A stretch of 64,000 nt of DNA. Origin: Qipengyuania aquimaris (GTDB taxonomy: Bacteria > Pseudomonadota > Alphaproteobacteria > Sphingomonadales > Sphingomonadaceae). The DNA lies in assembly GCF_009827445.1 (NCBI RefSeq), contig NZ_WTYI01000001.1, forward strand, positions 1,082,381 to 1,146,380. The letters are read 5' to 3'. The position numbers and the translations under genes are program-made. A model generated the notes under the pieces. That model had not been told where the DNA came from and made no database searches. It saw only the letters and a program-made list of their open reading frames with translations. Below are positions 55,441 through 64,000 of the stretch, in pieces. Positions within the stretch are counted from its first letter, which is position 1; every line of letters begins with the position of its first letter.

Positions 55441-57390
55441 ATGTCCAGCATGGCCAATAAAACTTTCGCTTCGTTCGCATTTCTTGCCGGTACTGCACTG
55501 GCGAGCCCCGCAATCGCCCAGACGATCGCCGTACCCGAACGCAGCATGGTGGCACAGCAACCCACCCGCATGACGCAGGCGCTGTCGCAGTGGGAATATC
55601 TGACGAAGGAAGACGATCTCTCCTTCTCGCAATACGCAGGCTTCCTCTCGACTTATCCGGAATTTCCCAAGGCCGCGCTGATCCAGCGCAGGGCCGAGGC
55701 CGCTCTCGATAATGAGGCGATCTCGCCGCAATCGCTCGTGGCCTTTTTCGAGAAGAACCCTCCCCTCTCCAATGGTGCCAAGGCGCGCTACGCATTGGCG
55801 CTGGCGGCGATGAACCGTCCCGAGGCGTTCGATCTTGCGCGCGAAGCATGGCGTGGCGGTTCGATGAGCGGGCCGGCAGAGGCCTATATGCAGGGGCTGT
55901 TCGGCCAGCGCCTGTCGCCCGAAGATCACGATGCGCGCATGGACGCGCTGCTGTGGCAGGGCCAGCAGGAAGCGGCTGCACGCCAGATCGTGCGCGTCTC
56001 GCCCGCCTATCGCGATATGGCGCAGGCGCGCCTTGCGCTCCTCCAGGGCACCGATCCGGCAAGCATCGGCCTCACCGTGCCGTCTGGCGCGATGAACGAT
56101 AGCGGTTATGTCTATAATCTCGCTCGCTATTATCGCAGCAATGGTCGTCTGCCGCAGGCGATCAACCTGCTGGCCACGCGTGCGCCTGCATCCAGTCCGG
56201 CGTTCGACGGCGCTGATTTCGTAACCGAAGCGCTTCGTGCCGCCCAGGGCGCGGGAACCTCTCAGGCCGTCGCCATCGCCAGCAAAGTCGATGACCTCTT
56301 CGCGCCCGGGACCGATATTTCCGAAGGCTCTTTCCAGCTGCGCGACAAATACACCGACCTGATGTGGCTCGGCGGAACGAAGGCGCTCTGGTCCATGGGT
56401 GACGGCGCCAAGGCCGCCCCGCTCTTCTATCGTTATGGTGCTGCTGCCAAGACGCAGCTCACGCGCGCGAAGGGCTTTTACTGGGCAGGCCGTGCCGCCG
56501 CGAAAGCCGGCGACCGCGAGGAAGCGCGCCGTTACTGGGAAATGGCATCGAGCCATCCGGAATATTACTACGGCCAGTTGGCGCTCAGCGAACTCGGCCG
56601 TACGATCAAGGAATTTGCCAAGGCCACTCCCGTACAGCCCACCGCTGAACAGCGCGCCGCATTCAATGCCGAGCCGCTGACGCTCGCCCTGCGCGAAATG
56701 GCTCGCAATCGCCGCGCGTGGCAGACCGAGCGTGCCTTCTTCGAAGCTATCGCCGAGAATGCAGAAACGCCTGCCGAAATGGCTCTTGTCGCCGAACTCG
56801 CCCGCGACACCGGGCTCGAGGAAATGGCGGTCGTTGCCGGAATGGTCGCCGGAGAGCGCGACTTCGCGGACTTCGAATGGCTCGGCTTCCCCACCGTGCC
56901 GACGCATTCGGGCGCGAACTGGACCATGGTTCACGCCATCGCCCGCCAGGAAAGCGAGTTCGACCGCACGCGCGTCAGCCACGCCGGTGCGCGCGGCATG
57001 ATGCAGCTGATGCCAGGCACCGCGCGCGAGGAAGCGGGTAAGATCGGCGTCCAGTACATGTCCGCCAGCCTGACGGGCGATCCCGGCTACAACATCCGCC
57101 TTGGCGACGCGCATTTCGCACGCCTCATGGACCGCTATAACGGCGCGTATCCGCTGGCCATTGCGGCCTATAACGCGGGCCCGGGCCGGGTGAACCAGTG
57201 GCTGCGCCTGAACGGCGACCCACGCACCGGAGCCGTGGACTGGGTATCCTGGATCGAGCAGATCCCCGCCAATTTCGAAACGCGCTATTATGTCATGCGC
57301 GTGATCGGGAACGCGGTGACCTACGCCAATCTGCACCCTGACAAGTCCGCCTCTTACGAGCGCGATATCCGCCATTACGTCGGGCGCTGA
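55441..57390 (+). CDS. Lytic transglycosylase (Slt family, SLT domain)
   Basis: About 649 residues from ATG 55441, with GGAGGGGCC upstream; a longer frame begins at 55369 and an ATG at 55450 is an alternative. Signal peptide about 1-28 (FAFLAGTALASPAIAQ). Residues ~40-480 are alpha-helical superhelix (Slt70 U-domain style), and the C-terminal SLT domain (about 490-625) has the catalytic Glu in IARQESEFDRTRVSHAGARGMMQLMPGTA. It cuts the MurNAc-GlcNAc bond of peptidoglycan with formation of 1,6-anhydro ends in the periplasm during growth and recycling. dapA, which makes the DAP precursor of the same polymer, is divergent. Confidence 0.95.
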   Translation: MSSMANKTFASFAFLAGTALASPAIAQTIAVPERSMVAQQPTRMTQALSQWEYLTKEDDLSFSQYAGFLSTYPEFPKAALIQRRAEAALDNEAISPQSLVAFFEKNPPLSNGAKARYALALAAMNRPEAFDLAREAWRGGSMSGPAEAYMQGLFGQRLSPEDHDARMDALLWQGQQEAAARQIVRVSPAYRDMAQARLALLQGTDPASIGLTVPSGAMNDSGYVYNLARYYRSNGRLPQAINLLATRAPASSPAFDGADFVTEALRAAQGAGTSQAVAIASKVDDLFAPGTDISEGSFQLRDKYTDLMWLGGTKALWSMGDGAKAAPLFYRYGAAAKTQLTRAKGFYWAGRAAAKAGDREEARRYWEMASSHPEYYYGQLALSELGRTIKEFAKATPVQPTAEQRAAFNAEPLTLALREMARNRRAWQTERAFFEAIAENAETPAEMALVAELARDTGLEEMAVVAGMVAGERDFADFEWLGFPTVPTHSGANWTMVHAIARQESEFDRTRVSHAGARGMMQLMPGTAREEAGKIGVQYMSASLTGDPGYNIRLGDAHFARLMDRYNGAYPLAIAAYNAGPGRVNQWLRLNGDPRTGAVDWVSWIEQIPANFETRYYVMRVIGNAVTYANLHPDKSASYERDIRHYVGR

Positions 57391-57413
57391 TCTGCGCTAG
57401 GGCTCGCCGCCTG

Positions 57414-57893
57414 ATGCAGACCCGGAGCAACCCGATTACACCGGCAGGCTATGCCGCCATGAAGGCACGATACGACCATCTCCTTGGCAAGGAACGCCCG
57501 GAGATCGTCGAAATCGTGAGTTGGGCTGCGGGCAATGGTGACCGGAGCGAGAACGGCGATTACCTCTACGGCCGCAAGAAGATGCGCGAGATCGACCGCG
57601 AACTCGCCCATCTTGCCCGGCGCATGAAGGCCGCACAGGTCATCGCCCCGACCGACCAGCCGGACAAGAGCAAGGCCTTCTTCGGCGCGCGCGTGACCAT
57701 GGCCGACGAGGACGACAACGAGAAGACCGTCACTCTCGTCGGCGACGACGAGCAGGACGCAGGCAAGGGCCGGATCGGCTGGTCCAGCCCTCTCGCCCGC
57801 GCATTGAGGGGTGCCAGCGTCGGGGATTTGCGCACGGTCAGGCTTCCATCCGGCGTGAAGGAATGGGAAGTCGTCGCCATCGACTATGACTAG
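57414..57893 (+). CDS. greB: Transcription elongation factor GreB
   Basis: 159 residues. The N-terminal coiled coil carries the acidic tip (SWAAGNGDRSENGDYLYGRKKMREIDREL; D and E residues for the cleavage reaction) and the C-terminal domain is FKBP-like (SPLARALRGASVGDLRTVRLPSGVKEWEVVAIDYD). It rescues backtracked RNA polymerase by stimulating transcript cleavage. It follows the transglycosylase gene after 23 bases, so they may be cotranscribed, and overlaps the next gene by 8 bases. Confidence 0.96.
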   Translation: MQTRSNPITPAGYAAMKARYDHLLGKERPEIVEIVSWAAGNGDRSENGDYLYGRKKMREIDRELAHLARRMKAAQVIAPTDQPDKSKAFFGARVTMADEDDNEKTVTLVGDDEQDAGKGRIGWSSPLARALRGASVGDLRTVRLPSGVKEWEVVAIDYD

Positions 57894-58374
57894 GATCGCC
57901 GCCGCCCTTGCCGTGATGATCGCCGCAGCCACTCCGCTTGCGGCCAAGGACAGCCTTGGCGTCTTTTCCGGCTGGGCCGCCTTTCGCGACGCCAATGTGC
58001 CGCGTTGCTATGCAATCGCCGCAGCCGAACCTGCGCGCGACGGCACCGCATCGAGCGGCTACGCTACGATAGGGCACTGGCCGAAACGGAGCATTCGCGG
58101 ACAGGTCCACCTGCGCCTGTCGCAACCCCTGCGCGCCAAACAGGCCAGTTTGCGCATCGGCCGCCAGAGCTTTTCCCTGACCGTCGACGGGAACAAGGCC
58201 TGGGCGCGGGACAAGGCCATGGACGCCGCGATCATCGCCGCCATGCGATCGGCACCGTCGATGCGCATCACGGCGATCGGTACCAATGGCCGCCGCTTCA
58301 CCGACACCTACGAACTCGCAGGCGCCGCCACGGCAATCGATGCCGCCACCCTGGCTTGCCGACGCTTCAGATAA
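57886..58374 (+). CDS. Hypothetical exported protein, possibly invasion-associated locus B-like
   Basis: 162 residues. Signal peptide about 1-20 (MTRIAAALAVMIAAATPLAA). The first mature residues (FSGWAAFRDANVPRCYAIAAAEPA) resemble the opening of the IalB family, in which a Cys follows a WxxF/CY context, and a second Cys lies near the C terminus (LACRRF). The gene overlaps the greB end by 8 bases (start ATG 57886) and so is likely translated from the same message. Role in the periplasm unknown; the IalB link is weak. Confidence 0.65.
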   Translation: MTRIAAALAVMIAAATPLAAKDSLGVFSGWAAFRDANVPRCYAIAAAEPARDGTASSGYATIGHWPKRSIRGQVHLRLSQPLRAKQASLRIGRQSFSLTVDGNKAWARDKAMDAAIIAAMRSAPSMRITAIGTNGRRFTDTYELAGAATAIDAATLACRRFR

Positions 58375-58375
58375 A

Positions 58376-58405
58376 GAAAGAGCCGATGGCATCGCTGCCA
58401 CCGGC
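58376..58405 (-). terminator. Rho-independent terminator of the outer-membrane barrel gene
   Basis: On the minus strand GCCGGTGGCA and TGCCATCGGC (one G-T pair) form a 10-bp stem around GCGA, followed by TCTTTCTTT. It lies about 23 bases behind the stop at 58428. Confidence 0.75.
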
Positions 58406-58427
58406 CCTTCACTTCACACAGGCTTAA

Positions 58428-59090
58428 TTAGAAACGGTAGCCGAAGCCAACCATGACCTGGTGACGGTCGGTATCGATTTCACCGACATCGACGTCGGCA
58501 ATATCGCCTTCGAAATCGAGTTCCGCATCGCTGTAGTTCGAATAGCGATATTCGACCTTGGCGAAGGTGTTCGCATCCAGCGCGTATTCGACGCCGGCAC
58601 CCAGGCGATAGCCATCGGTGTCGAGCTTGGCGGCGTATTCTTCACCGTCGAACGAGCTGTTGATGTTGTAACGGCCGTTCGTGTAGCCGCCCTTGGCGTA
58701 GACCAGAAGGTCCGGCTGTGCGAGCACACCGACACGGGCGCCGACATAGATGTCGCGACCGGCGTTCACATCGCCGAGACCGAAGCCTTCGAAGTCGCCA
58801 TCGTCGAATTCGACGTCTGCAGTGGAATCGGTCAGTTCACCTTCAAGGCCGAGGACCACGCCGCCGGCATTGAAGTCGTAACCGAGACCAACGCCATAAA
58901 CGACGCCTTCGATCGACTGGTCGTTGTCTTCGTTCACATCGTCATCGATCGAGCTGCCAGCCTTGCTGACGTCGTAACCGCCGACGACTTCGACGCGCGG
59001 GCCGGTGAACGGCGAGTTGTCCTGGGCGGCGGCCGGGGCTGCCATGGCGATTGCCGAACCGGCGACCAGAAGTGTTGCGACCTTTTTCAT
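58428..59090 (-). CDS. Outer-membrane beta-barrel protein (porin/OmpA-like family)
   Basis: 220 residues from ATG 59090 (GGAG seven bases upstream; the ATG at 59102 is less likely). Signal peptide about 1-22 (MKKVATLLVAGSAIAMAAPAAA). The mature part is an eight-strand-type barrel: alternating hydrophobic and polar strands such as GPRVEVVGGYDV, GLGYDFNAGGVVLGLEGEL, VGARVGVLAQPDLLVYAKGGYTNG and the terminal HQVMVGFGYRF with Phe at the end. Asp/Glu-rich loops suggest cation contact or a surface charge. It resembles the Opa/Omp25-like barrels common in alphaproteobacteria; exact function unknown. Confidence 0.9.
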   Translation of the reverse strand: MKKVATLLVAGSAIAMAAPAAAQDNSPFTGPRVEVVGGYDVSKAGSSIDDDVNEDNDQSIEGVVYGVGLGYDFNAGGVVLGLEGELTDSTADVEFDDGDFEGFGLGDVNAGRDIYVGARVGVLAQPDLLVYAKGGYTNGRYNINSSFDGEEYAAKLDTDGYRLGAGVEYALDANTFAKVEYRYSNYSDAELDFEGDIADVDVGEIDTDRHQVMVGFGYRF

Positions 59091-59372
59091 AGTAAACTCC
59101 ATTGTTGTTTTCGACGCGCCATGTGCGGCGCGTGGACCCGATCAACGGCAGTTTCCCACTTGCGTTTCATTAACCTCGCACAACAAGAAAGTGTTGCAGG
59201 TGCGCAACAAAATTAGCGACGAAATTCATCCTGCCGTCGACCAAATGCAGCGGGCGAAAATTTTCGACGAACGGTGCAGGGAGCAGGCGAATTCACGGAA
59301 ACCGGATGCATGATCCTGCATTGTGCACGCCCCTTTCCTTTCACCCCTCACGCGCCTATATGCGCCGCTCCC

Positions 59373-60617
59373 ATGGCCGATACGACTTTGATGAGCATCC
59401 CCGGGCAGGTTGACCCGGTTCCTGTCGCGCGTGACATCACGCCGCGTCCTGACGGGCGCGTGGATCTGATGGGCCTGCCCAAGGCGCGTATCCGCGAACT
59501 GTTCGAAACCGCCGGGCTGGAAGCGAAGCAGGCAAAGCTGCGCTCCAAGCAGGTGTTTCACTGGCTCTATCATCGCGGCGTCACCGATTTCGAAGCGATG
59601 ACGGACATCGCCAAGACGATGCGCCCCTGGCTGACCGAGCGTTTCGTTATCGGCCGCCCGGAAATAGTCGAAGCCCAGCATTCGAACGACGGCACCCGCA
59701 AATGGCTGCTGAAGACCGCCGACGGGCACGAGTTCGAAATGGTCTTCATCCCCGATGCCGATCGCGGAACGCTGTGCGTGTCGAGCCAGGTGGGCTGCAC
59801 GCTCAACTGCCGCTTCTGCCACACCGGCACCATGCGCCTCGTACGCAACCTGACGCCGGGCGAGATCGTGGGTCAGGTCATGCTGGCGCGCGATGCGCTG
59901 GGCGAATGGCCCAAGGGCAAGATGGATTTCGCAGAGGAAGCGGACGAAACCGAATACCGCGCAGACGGCCGCCTGCTGACGAATATCGTCATGATGGGCA
60001 TGGGCGAACCGCTCTATAATTTCGAGAACGTGCGCGACGCACTGAAGCTGGTGATGGACGGTGAAGGCCTGGCCCTCTCCAAGCGCCGCATCACGCTGTC
60101 GACCAGCGGCGTCGTTCCGGCAATGGAACGCTGCGGCGAAGAGATCGGCGTGAACCTCGCCGTGTCGCTCCACGCAGTGACCAAGGAAGTCCGCGACGAG
60201 ATCGTCCCGATCAACAAGAAGTACGGCATCGAGGAACTGCTTGCGGCGTGCGCCGCCTATCCGGGTGCCAGCAACGCGCGCCGCATCACCTTCGAATACG
60301 TGATGCTGAAGGACAAGAACGATTCCGACGACGACGCGCGCGAACTGGTGCGCCTGATCAAGGAATACGACCTTCCCGCCAAGGTGAACCTCATACCGTT
60401 CAACCCCTGGCCCGGCGCGCCCTATGAGTGCTCCACGCCCGAACGCGTGCGCGCTTTCTCGAACATCGTCTTCGAAAACGGCATTTCCGCACCCGTTCGC
60501 ACCCCGCGCGGCCGCGATATCGATGCGGCTTGCGGCCAGCTGAAGACTACTGCCGAAAAGAAATCGCGCGCCCAGCGTGATCGCGAAGCGGCAGAGGCCG
60601 GAGCCGCGCAGGAGTGA
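59373..60617 (+). CDS. rlmN: 23S rRNA (adenine2503-C2)-methyltransferase RlmN
   Basis: About 414 residues from ATG 59373 (a longer frame begins at 59274; the preceding AT-poor region has no clear ribosome binding site). The radical-SAM cluster motif is [15 protein letters not shown] (CxxxCxxC). [13 protein letters not shown] is the SAM-binding block, and the second catalytic Cys lies in [12 protein letters not shown] near the C terminus. It methylates C2 of A2503 of 23S rRNA (and A37 of certain tRNAs) using two SAM molecules. It overlaps the next gene as GTGA. Confidence 0.97.
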   Translation: MADTTLMSIPGQVDPVPVARDITPRPDGRVDLMGLPKARIRELFETAGLEAKQAKLRSKQVFHWLYHRGVTDFEAMTDIAKTMRPWLTERFVIGRPEIVEAQHSNDGTRKWLLKTADGHEFEMVFIPDADRGTLCVSSQVGCTLNCRFCHTGTMRLVRNLTPGEIVGQVMLARDALGEWPKGKMDFAEEADETEYRADGRLLTNIVMMGMGEPLYNFENVRDALKLVMDGEGLALSKRRITLSTSGVVPAMERCGEEIGVNLAVSLHAVTKEVRDEIVPINKKYGIEELLAACAAYPGASNARRITFEYVMLKDKNDSDDDARELVRLIKEYDLPAKVNLIPFNPWPGAPYECSTPERVRAFSNIVFENGISAPVRTPRGRDIDAACGQLKTTAEKKSRAQRDREAAEAGAAQE

Positions 60618-61225
60618 GCGCGGACGCGGACACGATCGCCTATTACGAGGCGAACGCGCCGCGCTACACCCTGTCATTCGGCCAAGGGCCGAGCCGCTTT
60701 CTCGACGCATTCCTCGACCGGGTGAAATCCGGGGCCGAGATTTTGGAGCTCGGCTGCGGGAGTGGCCGGGATTCCGCGCGCATGGTCGAACGCGGGTTTG
60801 CGGTCGATCCTACCGACGGGACCGAGGCCATGGCCCGCAAGACCCGCGAACGCTTCGACCTGCCGGCGCGCAAGCTGCTGTTCTCCGAACTCGATGCGCA
60901 AAGTGCCTATGATGCGATCTGGGCGCACGCATGCCTGCTGCACCTGCCCCGCGCCGATCTTCCGCCTGTCCTGCGATTGATCCACGCCGCTCTGCGTCCC
61001 GGTGGCCTGCACTTTGCCAATTACAAGCTGGGCGACGAGGCGCATCCGGACGAAGGCCGCGATCCGCTGGGTCGATGGACCAACCTCCCCTCGCCCGAAT
61101 GGCTGGAGGAGCGTTACCGTGAAGCGGGTTTCACGATCCTCGATGCCGTGCGCTATCGCGGCGAAGGGGCCGACGGCGTGCAGCGCGACTGGTATGCCCT
61201 GACTGTCCGGCGCGGTGACGATTGA
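60614..61225 (+). CDS. Class I SAM-dependent methyltransferase
   Basis: 203 residues from a GTG that overlaps the rlmN stop by four bases. Motif I is [21 protein letters not shown] (about 38-58), followed by [18 protein letters not shown], motif [17 protein letters not shown], motif [15 protein letters not shown]. Length and motifs match small methyltransferase type 12 proteins, some of which are TehB-like; no tellurite gene is nearby, so I give no substrate. It is expected to be cotranscribed with rlmN. Confidence 0.88.
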   Translation: MSADADTIAYYEANAPRYTLSFGQGPSRFLDAFLDRVKSGAEILELGCGSGRDSARMVERGFAVDPTDGTEAMARKTRERFDLPARKLLFSELDAQSAYDAIWAHACLLHLPRADLPPVLRLIHAALRPGGLHFANYKLGDEAHPDEGRDPLGRWTNLPSPEWLEERYREAGFTILDAVRYRGEGADGVQRDWYALTVRRGDD

Positions 61226-61393
61226 CCGCGGGGCACGAACCCTTTCCTACTTTGGCGCCTTGTGCTGGAAGGGGTGGATGATCGTGCCTCGGCCTCGAAA
61301 AACGACCGGAATGCGCCGCTTGGAAGGTGCCGGGAATTTTCTCCCCTGGACCGTGTTTCACCCGTTCCACTCTGTAGGATCGCGGGGCCGGAT

Positions 61394-62041
61394 ATGAGCG
61401 TGCGCGTGGATGCGATCTGCATCGGCCTGCCCAAGCCATTCAACGGCGCGGAACTCAGCGCCATCGACAAACGCCCGCTGGGAGGAAAGGCGACCTTCCG
61501 CAGTTTCGGCATTGAAGGGGATATGGTCGCCGATACAAAGCACCACGGCGGGATCGACATGGCGGTGCACCAGTATCCGACTGACCATTATCACGCCTGG
61601 AACGAGGTACTGGGTGGACATCCCCTCCTTACAGGCCCTGCCCCTTTCGGCGAGAACCTCATGGTCGCTGGCCTGAAAGAGGACGAGGTCCTGATCGGCG
61701 ATCGTTTTCGCCTTGGGACTGCCTTGCTGGAAGTCAGCCAACCACGCCAGCCATGCTGGAAGATAGAGCATCGCTTCGGTCGCAAAGGCATGGTCGCTCA
61801 CATCCTCGGTGCGCACAATTGCGGCTGGTACTACCGCGTCGTCGAGGAAGGCGAGGCCGAGGCGGGCGACGAATTGCGCAAGGTCGAGGACGGCCATGCC
61901 GACTGGAGCGTCGCCCGCGTTTTCGCGGCTCTCTACGACCCGGCGGCAAACCCGAATCAGGACGAGCTGTGTGCGATTGCCGGGCTCGACCGGCTCACCG
62001 GAAAGTGGCGCGAGAAGGCACGTGGCAGATTGAAATCATAG
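61394..62041 (+). CDS. MOSC domain-containing protein
   Basis: About 215 residues from ATG 61394; the frame upstream to 61262 has no support. It has the MOSC plan: RSFGIEGDMVADTKHHGGIDMAVHQYP (about 40-66), PFGENLMVAGLKEDEVLIGDRFRLG, and the conserved Cys in VSQPRQPCWKIEHRFG. MOSC proteins of the YiiM type bind molybdenum cofactor or transfer sulfur, in detoxification of N-hydroxylated bases in some cases. The present substrate is unknown. It follows the methyltransferase gene after a 170-base gap. Confidence 0.92.
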   Translation: MSVRVDAICIGLPKPFNGAELSAIDKRPLGGKATFRSFGIEGDMVADTKHHGGIDMAVHQYPTDHYHAWNEVLGGHPLLTGPAPFGENLMVAGLKEDEVLIGDRFRLGTALLEVSQPRQPCWKIEHRFGRKGMVAHILGAHNCGWYYRVVEEGEAEAGDELRKVEDGHADWSVARVFAALYDPAANPNQDELCAIAGLDRLTGKWREKARGRLKS

Positions 62042-62161
62042 CATTTCGTCGCAGGCCGCCGGTCGGTTTATCGCTAATTTCGAGTTAAAGGCGTTTGTTC
62101 ATCCGCGGTTGTAATCCCCGCCGCAAACTGGCGACAAATCACTCTCATTAGGGGACGCACA

Positions 62162-62545
62162 ATGAAGAAGATCGCACTCGCTTTTGCCGCCGGCACGATG
62201 GCCGTGACCGGCCTCGGAACCGCCGCTCCGGCAGCCGCCGACCCGCCCAGCTGGGCTCCGGCTCACGGCAAGCGCGCCAAGGACCGGATGTACAACAACC
62301 AGGGCTACTACGTCACGCCGCGCCGCATCACGCGCGACAGCTACATGTGGCGTGGCCGCGACGGCCGCTACTACTGCAAGCGTGACAACGGCACGACCGG
62401 TCTTGTCATCGGTGCAGGTGTCGGCGCGCTGGCGGGGCATGAACTCGCCGGTCGCGGCGACCGCACGCTGGGCGCGATCCTCGGCGGGGCCGTGGGCGCA
62501 ATCGTCGGCCGCGAGATCGACCGTGGCAGCCTGCGCTGCCGCTGA
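62162..62545 (+). CDS. Exported glycine-zipper 2TM domain protein
   Basis: 127 residues. Signal peptide about 1-25 (MKKIALAFAAGTMAVTGLGTAAPAAA). The middle part is basic and Tyr-rich (DRMYNNQGYYVTPRRITRDSYMWRGRDGRYYCKRDNG), and the C-terminal part is a glycine zipper (TGLVIGAGVGALAGHELAGRG, then ILGGAVGAIVGREIDRGS) like that of 17-kDa surface antigen/SlyB-like proteins, which inserts into or spans the outer membrane. Two Cys (YYCKRD and LRCR) may form a disulfide. A strong terminator follows. Confidence 0.88.
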   Translation: MKKIALAFAAGTMAVTGLGTAAPAAADPPSWAPAHGKRAKDRMYNNQGYYVTPRRITRDSYMWRGRDGRYYCKRDNGTTGLVIGAGVGALAGHELAGRGDRTLGAILGGAVGAIVGREIDRGSLRCR

Positions 62546-62564
62546 TAGACCTGAGATGACAGCA

Positions 62565-62600
62565 AGCGCCGCGGGCCCATTGGCTCGCGGCGTTTTGCTT
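62565..62600 (+). terminator. Rho-independent terminator of the glycine-zipper gene
   Basis: CGCCGCGGGCC and GGCTCGCGGCG form an 11-bp stem (one G-T pair) around CATT, followed by TTTTGCTT. Confidence 0.85.
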
Positions 62601-62688
62601 GTCCGCACCTCATCGGCGCAAAAGGCTTGATCGCAAAGCCGTTGCTGGTCCAGACCGGCACCATGGATCGATCCGACGAGCTTTCCCG

Positions 62689-63456
62689 ATGACCCGGCCT
62701 GCCGTCCTTGTGACCGGTGGCGCAAAGCGGCTCGGGGCCGCCATCGTGAAGACCTTCGCTGCGAAGGGCTGGCACGTCATCATCCACTACCACAGCTCCG
62801 ACGGGGCCGCGCAGGAACTGGCCGACAGCCTGCCGAGCGTGGAAACGGTCTGCTGCGACCTGCGCGATGGCGACGCTGCGGTTCGAATGATCGAAAAGCT
62901 TGCCCAGCGCCACGACGATTGGCGGGTGCTGGTCAACTCCGCCTCCGCTTTCTCTCCTGACGATGTAACCGGGCTCGATCCCGACACGAACCAGAGGGCG
63001 ATGCAGATCAATGCCCGCTCCCCCGCCCGTATGGCGCAGGCCTTCCTTAAGGGCGCCAAGTCCGAAGATGGGCGCTGCGTCATCCAGGTCACCGACCAGA
63101 AGTTGCGCAACCCCAATCCCGACTTCTTCAGCTACACGATGAGCAAGCATGCTCTCGACGCCACCATCGCTATGCTTTCCATGGGCGCAACCCGCGATGA
63201 CGACCGGGTATACGGCCTTGCTCCCGGAGCAATCCTGCCAAGCCACGACCAGACGGAAGAAGAGGCCGAGCGCTCGCACCGGATGAACCTGATCCGGCGT
63301 CGCACCGGGGCGGACGAAATTGCCGATGCCTCCGTCTTCCTGGCGCAAGGTCATCTCGGCAGCGGCCAGACGCTCTTCATCGACAGCGGCCAACACCTGA
63401 TGCAACAGGACAGGGATGTCATCTACCTCGCGCGGGAAGAGGGAGCCGAGGCTTGA
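62689..63456 (+). CDS. SDR family oxidoreductase, FolM / pteridine reductase-like
   Basis: 255 residues from ATG 62689; the frame upstream to 62599 is not needed. The NADP motif is TGGAKRLGAAIV (about residue 8), the sequence typical of FolM and trypanosomatid PTR1 because of the Arg after the Gly-Ala-Lys. The catalytic Tyr-x3-Lys is in YTMSKHAL (about 148), and the product is GLAPGAILPSHDQTEEE, where other FolM proteins bind substrate. Expected reaction: reduction of dihydromonapterin/dihydrofolate. It overlaps the next gene by 4 bases. Confidence 0.88.
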   Translation: MTRPAVLVTGGAKRLGAAIVKTFAAKGWHVIIHYHSSDGAAQELADSLPSVETVCCDLRDGDAAVRMIEKLAQRHDDWRVLVNSASAFSPDDVTGLDPDTNQRAMQINARSPARMAQAFLKGAKSEDGRCVIQVTDQKLRNPNPDFFSYTMSKHALDATIAMLSMGATRDDDRVYGLAPGAILPSHDQTEEEAERSHRMNLIRRRTGADEIADASVFLAQGHLGSGQTLFIDSGQHLMQQDRDVIYLAREEGAEA

Positions 63457-64000
63457 AACGTCACGCCCTTTCTACGCGCCTGTGGCACTGGCTGAACCTG
63501 TTCTGCGTGGTCGTCCTGTTCATGTCGGGACTCACGATCTCCAATGCCCACCGCCTGCTCTACTGGGGCGACTGGGGCTTTTCCCGCCAGCAGGCCTGGC
63601 TCGAAGTTCCCCGCTTCCCCGACTGGATGACCATCCCCGGTTATTACAGCCTGGCGGTTGCACGCGACTGGCATATCCTCATCGCCTGGCCGTTCGCACT
63701 GGGTCTGCTTTTCATGTGGGCTGCGATGCTCCTCAACAGGCATTTCAAGCGCGACATCGCCACCAGCAAGCGCGAATGGCGCTGGTCGAACATCAAGCGC
63801 GATATCGTCCAGCACCTGAAGCTCGATTTCGACCACGGAGACGGCAAGTACAATTTCCTCCAGAAGCTGGCATACGGGCTGGTGCTGGGCGTTTTCCTGC
63901 CGATGATGGTATTCACCGGAATGGCGATCAGCCCGGGGCTGGAGCCGCTGCTCGGATGGTTGGTCGACCTCCTGGGCGGAAGGCAGTCGGCACGCAGCCT
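63453..64000 (+). CDS. Cytochrome b/b6 domain protein (b561/hydrogenase-type), partial
   Basis: The frame runs from a TTG at 63453 that overlaps the SDR gene (TTGA) to the end of the window, giving 182 residues. It shows TRLWHWLNLFCVVVLFMSG at the N terminus with a heme-ligand-type His, a second His in RDWHILIAWPF, and YGLVLGVFLPMMVFTGMAIS, the layout of Ni/Fe-hydrogenase-type or cytochrome b561 membrane subunits. A soluble catalytic partner would be expected beyond the right edge. It probably carries electrons across the inner membrane. Confidence 0.85.
   Translation, partial: MKRHALSTRLWHWLNLFCVVVLFMSGLTISNAHRLLYWGDWGFSRQQAWLEVPRFPDWMTIPGYYSLAVARDWHILIAWPFALGLLFMWAAMLLNRHFKRDIATSKREWRWSNIKRDIVQHLKLDFDHGDGKYNFLQKLAYGLVLGVFLPMMVFTGMAISPGLEPLLGWLVDLLGGRQSARS

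Noticed and set aside
55411-57375. Open frame of 654 residues antisense to the lytic transglycosylase gene
   Set aside because: It is the shadow of GC-rich codons on the opposite strand; its composition (His/Arg/Gly-rich) matches no protein, and the sense frame has the SLT motifs.
59226-60710. Open frame of 494 residues antisense to rlmN
   Set aside because: Antisense shadow; rlmN carries the radical-SAM signature on the plus strand.
61215-61397. 60-residue frame before the MOSC gene
   Set aside because: No ribosome binding site and it overlaps the MOSC start out of frame; no recognisable sequence.
1-64000. CRISPR arrays, insertion sequences, prophage genes, riboswitches and an ssrA gene
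   Set aside because: I looked for regularly spaced repeats, transposase or integrase motifs, known riboswitch cores and a tmRNA-like tRNA part and saw none.

Overview
The window looks like a chromosomal segment of an alphaproteobacterium of the Sphingomonadales, most likely the Erythrobacter/Qipengyuania group. I base this on the CtrA-pathway regulators CckA and CpdR, an alphaproteobacterial LexA box (GTTC-N7-GTTC) upstream of recA, a eukaryote-type NADP isocitrate dehydrogenase, SapC, and TonB-receptor-like IVVTGSR sequence. The genus is inference. No rRNA, CRISPR array, integrase or transposase was seen.

Layout. 1-7.5 kb: housekeeping genes (partial sterol desaturase-like enzyme, DEAD-box helicase, FAD-linked oxidase, SapC, M48-like peptidase, N-formylglutamate amidohydrolase divergent from cpdR) and a tRNA-Val(GAC). 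7.8-28.1 kb: a mostly minus-strand, visibly AT-richer exopolysaccharide locus of Wzx/Wzy type. It holds an OPX lipoprotein and Wzc-like tyrosine kinase, two Wzy/ligase-like polytopic proteins, a Wzx flippase, GDP-fucose synthesis (gmd, fcl), five glycosyltransferases, two methyltransferases and an initiating sugar-phosphate transferase. icd (28.5 kb) sits between this locus and a second initiating transferase (29.8-31.1 kb). 31.4-37.6 kb: GNAT-nitrilase fusion, lipoprotein-type subtilisin autotransporter, CPA2 antiporter, small disordered protein. 37.6-52.4 kb: alaS, a UDP-glucuronate/galacturonate cassette with a methyltransferase, GST, recA, two DUF4139-type paralogues, cckA, DUF2062 protein, smpB. 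52.5-64 kb: S9 peptidase, dapA, lytic transglycosylase, greB, outer-membrane barrel, rlmN, methyltransferase, MOSC protein, glycine-zipper protein, pteridine reductase-like SDR and a partial cytochrome b.

The most notable observation is that both polyprenyl-phosphate sugar-1-phosphate transferases, which should start repeat-unit assembly, are interrupted. One is split by a -1 frameshift exactly at a seven-A tract that forms the slippery heptamer A AAA AAA, with the zero-frame stop two codons later. The other is split by an in-frame TAA between its N-terminal membrane/Rossmann half and its catalytic half, which keeps its own ATG. Poly-G tracts of 8-9 bases also lie in the Wzx gene, in the gmd-fcl junction and in the surface autotransporter, and the tyrosine kinase ends in a hexanucleotide Tyr-Gly repeat. 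Together these suggest, but do not prove, slippage-based variation or recent decay of surface polysaccharide synthesis. The alternative for each homopolymer case is sequencing error.
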